Positions 13,601-24,380 of a stretch of 64,000 bases of DNA are shown here, piece after piece. The stretch is from NCBI GenBank assembly GCA_008508345.1, contig QNGE01000908.1, forward strand, positions 146,572 through 210,571, given 5' to 3'. Below the pieces are notes generated by a model. It had not been told where the DNA came from, searched no databases, and saw only the letters and a list, made by a program, of their open reading frames with translations. How positions within the stretch are numbered: the stretch's first letter is position 1; every line of letters begins with the position of its first letter. The translations under genes were made by a program, and so were the position numbers. The DNA is from Paragonimus westermani (taxonomy: Eukaryota; Platyhelminthes; Trematoda; Plagiorchiida; Troglotrematidae).

Positions 13601-16600
13601 CCAGTAATGTTATATCGAAACTTACAGTTCACCACTTCATAGTCGCTTACTTACCTATCATCTGCTTCAAGTTATTTGCCCAAATCTATGCATTGCCACC
13701 TCCGTTTCCTCCCACACATATATTTGTCGAAACATCACACATTTGACAATTACGAGAAGACAGACCACCCTGACGTTAAATTTTCCGTCATTTTCGGATC
13801 AACGTGTGCCCATCATAAGCGGTCAGGATGACTTGACTTGCATTTGTCTTGAGACGTTTTTCATACAAGGAAGTGCGACCTGACAGTAACAAAGGTCAGG
13901 CAAATGCAACCGCTATATGAAAAGCGAGTTTTCATGTCATGAGAGTTTACAACTCTGTCGAATAAATCGGACAATTTTCCAGAATTGTGGGGGAAGCGAA
14001 CTACTGCGCTTATAGTGAAGAAAACAAATTATGCAGGTCCTTTCCTTAATTCTGACGGATCAAACATTTTGCTTAGTCTTCGTGTGGATGAGGCAACAAG
14101 TCTGACGTTTGCAGGCTAAAAAAACGGCTTCCTGAATTAGCATGATTGCCATGGAAATCTGGAGCAGACTGCAACATCAGTGCTATGTCCATTTCGGTGA
14201 TCCTAGTTTTACTGCTTAAGTAGGTACTAACATACTCACAATATGAATACCTTCAAAGTTGCTGTACAAAACATCAAAGTAGCAGTACGGAGAATAAGTG
14301 CATAGAATAATGTGGAAAAAGGACATTTCACAAATGAGAGTGAAGAAAATGTAGCCGGTGTTGTTGCCAGTCGCTGCTTATGTTTGGACAACGTTTGTCT
14401 ATTTATGTAGTGAGCAATGGACTCAAACCGGTGAGCACCCGCCGCTGTTGACCATGGTCGCACTCGTTAAATCTGAAGTTCGCAACAGCTGCTTTTATAA
14501 ATGTTCGAGGAGAATGATCAGTAAGCAAACATTATATGCAGTTTGAACGTTGTGTATTTCACTACTGTTTATTTGCTAATTCATTCGTCAGAGAATGCAA
14601 TACTAAATGAATTCGCCTTCAACCGGCTTGTCTGTGAGGTGACTGAGAAAATTCAGTCATGGAAACGGTTTTACGGGAATCTGCTTGACATCGACTGCAG
14701 TTAAATTGACCACATTAGCTTATTATGCAAGCCAGCAAAGTCGTTAACGATCAAACCTTTTGAATAGAAAATCAGCATTTACTGCAAGATACAACGTTAC
14801 AACCGAACTAAATTGGATGTCGTTTAGTTATCGAGCGGGTTCTAACTATACTATCAGCGCCTTAAAGCTGAGGATATCAAAGTGACGTATGGTTGATTAT
14901 GAATCATCCAAGCTTCATGAAAAAACAGTCTGTTGAGCACGATTATATTCTGACCGTATTATGAGAACCACATATTACACAGTTCAAAGGATGCTCAGAT
15001 GGCTATTCAAACGTCCCTTTTATGAAGGTATTTTTTCAGAACCTTAAACGTTCCAATGGGTGTACTCAGGCCTGGGTCACTCGTGAGCAACCATCTTTGC
15101 AAATGGAAGACTGCTTATATTCTTATCAGTTGAGCCGCAATGTTTTGAAGAATTGATTTTTCATCGGTTGCTCTTTTGCCTGAGCTAATACGTTTAACAC
15201 CAAGCACTCGATTCGAACACGATTTCCTTTGCTGCTGGTTTCATCACTGATCCTGCACATCAGATAGGACGATGTTAAACGAATTTGCCTTATATGTGTT
15301 TTTCATAGTACTGGTCAACCGAATTTATCACGCGGTCCTCGGTGAGCAGAATTATAGGAGTGGCATTCGAAAAACGTTTGTACTAGTTCTTCAACTACCT
15401 TCTCGATGATCGTCACTTTGGCGTGCAGAAAACTTGCAGAGAGAGAGAAAAGTTAATCAGGCTTGTGCTTTCAAGCTTGCGCTGTTTACCGCAGCAGAAA
15501 CGTATCCACTTAATACGGCACTTGCTCTCTGATCACACAATGACCTGAGTATTTGTGGGCAATGAAAGGATGAGAAACCGAAAAGGGATTTAAGGGCTTT
15601 TGGTAACTGTGCTGCTGAGAATGGGTTCGTTCTCCTGTCCTATTAGTAAGCAGCAAAAACCACTAGGCATCGGTTTCATACAAACTACCCCTCTTTTGGA
15701 AAACGTCGTCTCTAAAGATTACTTCTAAACAACCAGTTTGAAATTTTGCAGACATTTCTTAGTCTTTTTATCAAGAAAATTATTTTCAGACCTGTGGAAT
15801 TTACCTAAATATTCACGGTGTGCCACTTTGAACATTCACCCTTGTGTTATATACTCCGCATGTAACGAGGACTCATTGTTTAAATAAACCATCCGTGAGC
15901 GAACGGTAGATGTTAAACCATTTATCTTGTCGGGCGCTGACTAATGGAACGTTGCAATACACGTAGTTCTTTCTCTTGAATGCTCAGTTCATTTCACCCG
16001 AACATTCGTGCACCAAGAATGCTCGATCTTTCGCTGTGCTACAGTGCACAACACACTGGTCTACGGGAAGTGTCTCAGTTCTGAATAAACCACCGTCTGG
16101 CGGGGGGTTTGCTAAATGTGCAACATCTACTGAACTCCAACTTCAGACGTCTCACCTTGATCACTCGAGTAAATGAATTATGTGACACTTAACTTCCTTC
16201 CGAAGTAAAGCCCTCACGCGTTGAAAACACCGAGCGCTAGGTAGTGCACACTTTTGAAGCAATTTATCGACAATTCATTAAACTGCGTGCCGAAGAAATT
16301 CTGGCGAATGGACTTTGTTTTAACTCTTTACATTTGACCCAATTAGCCCTAATGTTCACGTAGCATGCCGTGATTTTCTTGAAGTATGGGCAATAGACTG
16401 TGTTTGAATTTCACGTCACATCTCGAACCATACCAATTTTGTATTTTACACTCTTACCTTCCTGAATTTTTATTCATCTTACTTAACATCTCTAACATCT
16501 CACATAGAACAACCAAACATGTGGCTATAGAAGTTACTGAATTTCCTGCATGGATAGGACGGAAGCAATGCGATAGTTCAATCAGCATGCGACAGATTAA

Positions 16601-19600
16601 ATTATTACTACAGCTGTTGCTAGTCTGGAAAGATGTTAAGTTAGGCTTTCTTCTGCTCGCCAAAGTTTGAAAGTCTGTTTGTTAACAGCTAATTTGCCGG
16701 TGTACCGAGAAAAGCAGACCTGGATGTAACGTATCTAACTGGCATTGACAAGGAATGTGAATATATATGTGCACAGCGGCAATTATTAAGTAAACCAATG
16801 TCACACATCGCTCATCCAATTATTTAGCACCACGCTGAGGCGAAATTTGTGCTGCTTCACATAAACGAGTGGATCAGTATGCATTGTCAGTCACGGCTAA
16901 CAAATTGAAGCTTCACATCTTTTATTACGCAGTATTCTATACCTATATATATGTACGTGGATTAAAATTATACGTTCCGTTGCTGTACTCAATGGTTGTG
17001 TCTTCACAGTACACTTTAATGCAATTTCATATTGGCTTCTTGTTTCGAGCCGGAATAGATCCTTTCAGTTGCTCCGGAGTGTCTAACAGATTTCATCAAG
17101 CGATCAATGCAGAATCCTGAATGTGTAACTATCTAAACCCTCTGACATGCTACACAAATCTGTGGACTTTTCAACAGCATTTCATTATCATAACCTTAGT
17201 GCTGTATTTTGTTCTCCTTAAGGGCAACTATCACTTATTTGAACAAAAATTAATTAAGTTAATATTTTATTTTTCTCTCTGCATTTGGGAAGGTGTCAAA
17301 CAAATGCCAAAAGTGTTGAACAAGACGATGCGTTCCGTCAAGATACTTTCCAGGAACGTAGTTTGAAATCAACTATCAAGAAATATCTGTTATATCAACC
17401 TTTCAGAAAATTCGGTGTTCTGTTCCTCCATCGTCAAACAAACGGTTTGTTAATTAGCCAGCGTGGTAAAAACAAGAAAGTTAAACTAAACTATTTAATT
17501 CAAATCTATCATAAAAATTCCTGGTAAGTCACGTCGAAACGTTCTTTGTCTCTACTAAGACACAACACCATTTAAAATAGTGACGTTGTTTAAAACGTAG
17601 TGCACATCGTGAGTGCTAGTAAATTCCTCTCAAAATTACACTCGACAATACCAGAATACTTAGAGTTTTTCATACAATCCTTTGCAATGCGCTTATTTTC
17701 TGGGTGAGAGCATGACCAAAACAATGTCAAATGAACAACGATGGGCAATCCCATAAAAAATACGACGTTTTTCAGTGTAAAGAACGTTCAACTTGGCGCC
17801 TTACTAATTTGATCTCCTAAGTTGAATGAATATATCACAGTGAGTTTGCATGTGATCAACGGGGACAAATAAGCAAGCGTAAGTGCTGGCTTCAGAAACT
17901 CATGTGCACCCATAGTTTCACTCGATTCAGCTGGCAACCTGTTTCCACTCATAAGTACATTAAGTTGATCGTCAAGTCCAACTAAAAACAGGGAGTATAC
18001 ATTGTGTTGCCATTGTTTGCACTCAACGGTTATTCCACGGTACCTATTTTGTAATCGTCTGGAAACAAAAAATTCTGTTTTGGTGGGGAACAGAATTTTA
18101 GCAAATGAAGAAATATTCGTCTAGTTTTAGTGCAATCACGCGGTTATCAAAAGAGCGGAATCATAGAGATTTTCTCGTTTGCCTAAGTCAGTAATAATAC
18201 ATGGGTGAGGTGCGTATCCAAGATTGAAATGGTGTTTCCTGTTCAGTGTGTGCATAACTCTCGATTTGTTCACGGTCGATCCGTGCACTACCGTAACGAT
18301 TTTCTAGGTAAATTGTGGTCTAGTTTCATGTGAAGATGACAGACGTGAGACAGCCTACAACAGAACAAACATCCGGCCTACAATACAGTTATTACATGAT
18401 GTGTATTTTTACGTGTGCAAGTGTTGCCATTATCTCCGCGTTTTGCAAATAGTTGAAACAGTCTGTCGGCTTACAGGGTCCCAACTAGTCGAGCGCGTTT
18501 TGACAGTGTTTGAAAATGTAGTCTAAAAACGTTGACGCAGCAAATGTTCCGAGCGAAAGAAAGTTAAAACTGTAACCGACGGGTGGACCTTGGTAGTTTT
18601 TATGGTAAAAGTCAGGGATATTCGTCCCCACAGAATCCTCGTACAGTTCTACCTTGATCTCACTGCAGAAGTTTGCTGGCGGACACAGTAATCTGTATGA
18701 AGGTAAAACTGCGAAATAATTTCCCTATATATCGGCGGTGGCAGGTCTGTCGGGTGCTGCCGGTCGCAGTCAACAATACAACTGAGGTGTGTACGGGTGC
18801 GAACTGCTGCTGATATCCGCAGCTCGCGGGCTGCATTAAAGAAACCACGCATTAAAGCAACCTGAGAATTATCGGTTTCAATTTTTAACCTGAAAAGAAT
18901 GGTGGAGCAGAAAATGACGTTTGCTCAAAGTAAGAAGATGCATTTCTGTGAACCACGTTCCTAGGTTGGCTGGGGTTATCCATACAACACAAATTTCCAC
19001 GTCGTTCATATCATCGTCACAACAAGCCTGAACATACGTCGTGGATGACTGAAATTCTCAGTTGTTTCTGTTTATCTTTCTATTTCCCCCTCTTAAGTAT
19101 TATGGTTTATATTTCTTTCCAGCATGGGAGAAATTTCGAAGTGTAGCATAAACAAAAACCAACCGACATAAGGTGAACTTGGCAAACTTTAGAAAACAGC
19201 TCAAGTGTTTTGTTGTATCGTTCCATTGTCTAAAGTGGTGTTTTGGGGGTTGAGATGAACAAAGTCTTCGTCGAATAATAAACGAATGATAATGAGGGAG
19301 TTTTCAGGTTTCAAACCGTAAAAATTTAAAGGCAGGTGCATACAAATGACCATAGCGCATTGCAGGAGGGAATTGTGCTTTGCATCTCAGACAAGGGCTC
19401 TTACAAGTTGGTTGAACTGACGTGGCTGTGTTAGGTTGGAAACACAGGCAAACATTGGCATTTAATTGTTGTTCGGGAGGCACAGAAAATACACTGTTAA
19501 CAACAGTTCACGCCGTGAGAATACAGGTGAGGTTAACATGGAGTTTTTGTTAAAACGTCACGACCTTATCCTCGAATTTGAGTAACGTTCGGTTTGAGAA

Positions 19601-19767
19601 CAGATTTCCGTTTTACACACAATTGATCATTCACCCATTCATTGAACTAAAGGCTTAGGACCTGAAGAGCCACAGAGAAAAAAGAAAAACTTTTTAAAAC
19701 AACCAGTAATGGACAAATGATTTTAGATACATGATACTCAAAATCGGGCGTCAGACAATAAGAAATT
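10679..19767. other. Noncoding stretch, no supported gene
   Basis: No recognisable domain was seen. A 102-codon Leu/Val-rich minus frame at 13029-13337 overlaps an open plus frame (12986-13174), and I cannot choose between them. A short GC-richer patch at about 18650-18850 is open in two minus frames (18649-18852 and 18660-18848) and may be an old coding or transposon remnant. No tRNA, microsatellite or long repeat was seen. Confidence 0.5.
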
Positions 19768-19890
19768 GACCGTTCACGATTGTGTATTTGTACATACTGG
19801 AAGTTCATGCCAAAGTGATCGCATATATACCCTTCATGAAACATTCCAACTCAGGTCCGTGTAAGGAATAGAGTAGAATCGTAGGTTTCT

Positions 19891-20392
19891 GAAGTTGTGG
19901 CGATTTTCGCTGATCTAAGACATCTTTGGCGACAGAGAAGCATCTCTCTGAGATATAACGGACTTCAGGTATCTGACTACCGACATCTGCGTCCGATAGT
20001 TGATATCCGTTATCACCATCGAGTAAATAGAGGATAGGTCAGGAAGCTGGTAATCAGTTGCGACCGTCAGGCGAGTTCTTTTGGCCAATCTCTAAATTTG
20101 CAAATACATAGATAGCTGGGTCGTGTGATAAGAATGTTAGCCAATCGTCTGCCACACAGAATATTCTTTGTAAATGGTGTGGCCTACTAGAATATTGGAC
20201 GAGATGGTCGGATGAAATTGTAGATAAATCGGGTCATTTCCAAAGGTTCTGGCTACTATAGGCTTGATTCGTTTACAGGGCTAAAGACTTCGCGACTCAC
20301 AGATTCGGCAGCTGGAGACGTTTGGTGAAGTGGCGATTAATCGGACTGCGTGGCTAGGTCTTCCATGTTCAACCAGGCTGTCTGTGAAGTAA
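19891..20392 (+). mobile_element. RTE-type LINE C-terminal fossil (copy 1)
   Basis: The frame beginning at 19891 reads ADLRHLWRQRSISL (19909-19950), HLRPI..I..HHRVN (19984-20028), then after a TAG at 20035 reaches LGRVIRM (20116-20136) and NRLPHR (20143-20160). These match, in order, the tail of RTE/SR2-type LINE proteins: FANLRHLW..RDI.L, CLR.IA.I.W.HRVSN, LRWLGHVLRM and RLPRR. After a frameshift near 20240-20270 the tail continues RLRD....QLETFGEVAINRTAW (to 20353), matching GWGPRD..QWLETL.DMAQNR..W. Stops at 20113 and 20282 fall where the family has Trp. About 25 codons seem deleted near 19965. This region lies beyond the RT domain and the copy is dead. Its downstream 3' UTR may include the GATGAT/GATAAT-rich stretch near 20627-20660. 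Confidence 0.75.
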
Positions 20393-21232
20393 GTACACTT
20401 AATGATGGAGCGTGGCGAAAATCTTGCTGACGAGGCCTCACATTCTCTCACAGGTAGATTGTTATTTGTAAAATGTAGGCAGCTCGATATGAACCCTTGG
20501 ATATCCAGTTAGTCGTTTTTAGTAGCTGGGCTCGTTACCCACATTTTTATTCTGTTCTCTTGTGCAAGGTTTACTTTTCCATAATTATTATATAGCATTT
20601 ATTCGTCAGTATCAACCACTGGTTCGATGATGTCTATGGCGATGATAATGATTAAGATGACACATATGGTCGAATCAGAGCCTAACGTTGACGAGATTAT
20701 ATGCTACATTTTGAAGGCAAATGGATATGTGACGAAAGTGGATAAAAAAATGTATGTGGCTAGAAAACTTGGTACCGTTCAGAAGCTTTCGCGATAGCAC
20801 ATATTAGGTTCGAGTAATCTGATTTTAATTAATTTGGATGCCTCAGCAATGCGACAGTTGCCGTGGATTAGACATTGGCGACTCCATAGACACCGCTGAA
20901 TATCTTGGTAACGCTAGTGTAATGGCTAATATTGGACACTTTTGCAATATTTTCGCCGGGGCTGGCTTACGGCATTCAGCTCTGATTTAGAACAGAAGTT
21001 TTCTGTAACTTTCCAACAACCATTAATAGCAGTTTCTAACATCATAGTCTGACTTTCAAGTATTGAGCTCGTTTCAGCTTATACTTAGCTAATATTTGAT
21101 CATAAAGTTCATATATGGTCAAATACCTTGACTAGTTTACTTCATAATCAATCTATTTTTCAGTTTTGTTCTTTTTCTGAAATCGGTAAAAGTGTATATC
21201 ATTGTCCCCCCAATTCCAATGATTTATGATTC
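20393..21232. other. No gene; probable RTE 3' region and unassigned sequence
   Basis: A 56-codon ATG-initiated frame at 20627-20797 (also 22093-22263 in the second copy) starts within a GAT/ATG-rich run. I do not regard it as a gene. A GTAAGT sits at 20389-20394, at the end of the RTE frame. Nothing else was seen. Confidence 0.4.
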
Positions 21233-21233
21233 N
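21233..21233. other. Single undetermined base (assembly join)
   Basis: This is the only N in the window. It sits exactly between the two identical 1465-bp copies. A token single N is what some scaffolders insert where contigs are expected to abut or overlap. Confidence 0.95.
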
Positions 21234-22698
21234 GACCGTTCACGATTGTGTATTTGTACATACTGGAAGTTCATGCCAAAGTGATCGCATATATACCCTT
21301 CATGAAACATTCCAACTCAGGTCCGTGTAAGGAATAGAGTAGAATCGTAGGTTTCTGAAGTTGTGGCGATTTTCGCTGATCTAAGACATCTTTGGCGACA
21401 GAGAAGCATCTCTCTGAGATATAACGGACTTCAGGTATCTGACTACCGACATCTGCGTCCGATAGTTGATATCCGTTATCACCATCGAGTAAATAGAGGA
21501 TAGGTCAGGAAGCTGGTAATCAGTTGCGACCGTCAGGCGAGTTCTTTTGGCCAATCTCTAAATTTGCAAATACATAGATAGCTGGGTCGTGTGATAAGAA
21601 TGTTAGCCAATCGTCTGCCACACAGAATATTCTTTGTAAATGGTGTGGCCTACTAGAATATTGGACGAGATGGTCGGATGAAATTGTAGATAAATCGGGT
21701 CATTTCCAAAGGTTCTGGCTACTATAGGCTTGATTCGTTTACAGGGCTAAAGACTTCGCGACTCACAGATTCGGCAGCTGGAGACGTTTGGTGAAGTGGC
21801 GATTAATCGGACTGCGTGGCTAGGTCTTCCATGTTCAACCAGGCTGTCTGTGAAGTAAGTACACTTAATGATGGAGCGTGGCGAAAATCTTGCTGACGAG
21901 GCCTCACATTCTCTCACAGGTAGATTGTTATTTGTAAAATGTAGGCAGCTCGATATGAACCCTTGGATATCCAGTTAGTCGTTTTTAGTAGCTGGGCTCG
22001 TTACCCACATTTTTATTCTGTTCTCTTGTGCAAGGTTTACTTTTCCATAATTATTATATAGCATTTATTCGTCAGTATCAACCACTGGTTCGATGATGTC
22101 TATGGCGATGATAATGATTAAGATGACACATATGGTCGAATCAGAGCCTAACGTTGACGAGATTATATGCTACATTTTGAAGGCAAATGGATATGTGACG
22201 AAAGTGGATAAAAAAATGTATGTGGCTAGAAAACTTGGTACCGTTCAGAAGCTTTCGCGATAGCACATATTAGGTTCGAGTAATCTGATTTTAATTAATT
22301 TGGATGCCTCAGCAATGCGACAGTTGCCGTGGATTAGACATTGGCGACTCCATAGACACCGCTGAATATCTTGGTAACGCTAGTGTAATGGCTAATATTG
22401 GACACTTTTGCAATATTTTCGCCGGGGCTGGCTTACGGCATTCAGCTCTGATTTAGAACAGAAGTTTTCTGTAACTTTCCAACAACCATTAATAGCAGTT
22501 TCTAACATCATAGTCTGACTTTCAAGTATTGAGCTCGTTTCAGCTTATACTTAGCTAATATTTGATCATAAAGTTCATATATGGTCAAATACCTTGACTA
22601 GTTTACTTCATAATCAATCTATTTTTCAGTTTTGTTCTTTTTCTGAAATCGGTAAAAGTGTATATCATTGTCCCCCCAATTCCAATGATTTATGATTC
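21234..22698. repeat. 1465-bp block, second copy of the tandem pair
   Basis: Coordinates are those of copy 1 plus 1466. If the pair is an assembly artefact, the true sequence runs from 21232 straight to 22699, and all distances measured across this region shrink by 1466 bases. Confidence 0.95.
21357..21858 (+). mobile_element. RTE-type LINE C-terminal fossil (copy 2)
   Basis: Same sequence as 19891-20392, with the same stops, frameshift and missing segment. It should be counted once unless the duplication is shown to be real. Confidence 0.7.
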
Positions 22699-22818
22699 AT
22701 TTTCAAGTTGACCATCACTCACATTTGATCGAAGCCTTGGCAGTCAGATAGACTTTCTAGTCAGCCTCTTTCAAAAAGAGGCTGCGATCAAATGTGAGTG
22801 ATGGTCAACCTGAAAATG
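22698..22818. repeat. Nested inverted repeat (34-bp arms, MITE-like foldback)
   Basis: Outer arms 22698-22731 and 22785-22818 are inverted copies with one mismatch in 34. Immediately inside the right arm lies a second perfect hairpin: 10-bp arms at 22762-22771 and 22775-22784 around a 3-base loop. A short miniature transposon or a foldback transposon end would look like this. No clear target-site duplication flanks the pair. The left arm begins at the last base of the duplicated block. Confidence 0.85.
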
Positions 22819-23713
22819 TATATTTAACCCCCAAGAACATTCAACGCCTCCGTGACCAGCAAACACTATTCAAGCTCTTCAGCTCAAAAGCATTTTAACC
22901 TGGTTTAGTCGCAAACTGTATCACAGTAATTACTCACTTCGGCGACTAATTCACTTTTTGCACAGACCATATAAATAAACAGCCAGCTTATAGGTTGCTG
23001 TTAAAGCTTGCCGGCTCATCAGATTTTGTCGCTCGGTGTAAACGTTTCTGTTTTTCCAATCAAGCTGGCATTCCCCGTCATTCCTGTCAATACTGCTGTC
23101 GGTTGAAATAAGCTACCTGGAGCAACAAACGAGACACTAAGGATCAGAACCGCAAACTTGCCAATTTGCATAGCACTGCTGGATGATTGTATACATTCCC
23201 ATCTAGAAGTTAGAACCCCCAGTTTGCCACGTGGCTTTTAAAATACCTACAAGCCCTCATACAAAATTTCCTCGTGCCAATCTCCAGACAGCCACTCCAC
23301 TTTAACTGTTTAACAGTTGATATGGAGTCAACAGATGCGAAGGATTTCATTGGATTTGAACGTGCGATTATTGTGCAAACACAGAACAGCAAGAAGTATG
23401 GTCTGTTGTGGGATTAATGAGCGTTGAATTCCAACATGACATCCACATTCGGTGTGTCCTGAAAATCACTTCCAAGAGTAAACACAGTCGTTCCTACTTT
23501 ATTGAACAAATATCGACGACAGAACATCTTTTACATATTCACGTGAGTGAAAACAGTCCATGCAACGTCCCTTCAAGATAAAGCAGAGCACGAAATTGTG
23601 TTGATAGTCTTTTGAAAGTTATCAGTGATACTTTATGTAGCTTCTTAGGCTGATACGTTGTCTACGGGTGTCAGGAATGCATCCAACTCACTACAAGGTC
23701 TGAAACAAATTCC
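22819..23713. other. No supported gene; possible upstream part of a LINE
   Basis: Short open frames only. 23684-23713, just before the RT fossil, reads CIQLTTRS in its frame, which fits the C..QI.TLR block that precedes RT motif A in RTE-type LINEs. Nothing further upstream could be matched. Confidence 0.35.
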
Positions 23714-23917
23714 GTGTTGTTTTATATGGAACTGGAAAAAACCTTCAATGCCAGTCATTGACAGGCAGTGTAGAACATCAGCTTGATGCATTGTTGGAGT
23801 GACAAACATCCTTCAGCTGTCACCTAGAGAGTAAAAGAATATTTCGCTGATCCGCGGCTACTTAACTCGAGCTGTAAACTGCGACTGCACGATGTTCTAA
23901 GTGTGTTCTGCAGCTGA
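23714..23917 (+). mobile_element. Non-LTR retrotransposon reverse transcriptase fossil
   Basis: One frame reads VLFYMELEKTFNASH-stop-QAV, matching the LINE motif A block '.F.DFEKAFDS..R..LW' (the catalytic Asp of AFD is now Asn). It ends LRLHDVLSV at 23882-23905, matching the 'GVRQG.VLSP' block. The gap between them (about 42 codons) is slightly shorter than usual. Three in-frame stops (23759, 23768, 23822) make it inactive. Motif C (.ADD) was not found downstream. It is on the same strand as the RTE tail upstream, but a C-terminus preceding an RT domain means they are separate insertions or a rearranged element. The evidence is motif order by eye. Confidence 0.45.
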
Positions 23918-24342
23918 ATGAGACATCACAAGAAAATATGAATCAAGGTCAGTGCATGTCTCAAACTCACAGGTTACGTCAAGAACATACGGCTAAACAA
24001 TAAACATTGTCTCCCTGCCCTGATAACAGCAGAGCTGAGCGATACCAAATCACTGTCGTATCTGCTGAGAAGCCAAGCACGTTGAACATTATATGTGCGA
24101 AACTTTTAGCTTGTGTAAAAGACTTACGGGATATACTTAAAATGGCTGATTCCGAATTTAACTCTAGTTCATAAATGTGGTGTTTTGCCCTGATCTGTCT
24201 GCACGCAGCCTAGAAGCATGTGTCTGTGCAGCACAGGTGTCTGTATAGTTCCTCACCCGTAGTGTCCCAGCGCTTGTTATTCTGTCTCGTTCGGACTGTA
24301 TCTAACAAAAATGGCTGGCTGGAAAGTCTATATGGATGCAAA
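23918..24342. other. No supported gene
   Basis: A 35-codon open run near 23968-24072 (+, LTGYVKN...) and scattered stops were seen. It could be more LINE sequence, but I could not align it with any RT motif. Confidence 0.35.
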
Positions 24343-24380
24343 GGCTGCGATCAAATGTAACTGATGGTCAACTTGTAAAT
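24343..24380 (+). repeat. Diverged copy of the palindrome arm
   Basis: These 38 bases match the sequence around the right arm of the nested palindrome (from 22781 on) at 34 positions. This arm is inverted relative to the left arm at 22698-22731, so together they bound about 1.68 kb like terminal inverted repeats. No transposase is visible inside. Confidence 0.7.

Larger units (their letters stand above)
19768..21232. repeat. 1465-bp block, first copy of an apparently identical tandem pair
   Basis: This block runs from GACCGTTCACG to GATTTATGATTC and recurs at 21234-22698, separated by one N. The two copies have the same length, and I found no difference when reading them side by side. Zero divergence is at odds with the heavily decayed RTE sequence inside the block, so a real old duplication is unlikely. 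A very recent duplication or an unmerged contig overlap both fit; the N favours the latter. The block is somewhat GC-richer than its flanks. Confidence 0.95.

Noticed and set aside
20627..20797. 56-codon ATG frame in the duplicated block with a faintly HTH-like middle (also 22093-22263)
   Set aside because: It begins in a GAT/ATG-rich run downstream of the RTE tail, probably in its 3' region, and has no family match.
22698..24380. Autonomous DNA transposon with its own transposase
   Set aside because: No long frame or transposase motif inside; the only readable coding signal is LINE-like.
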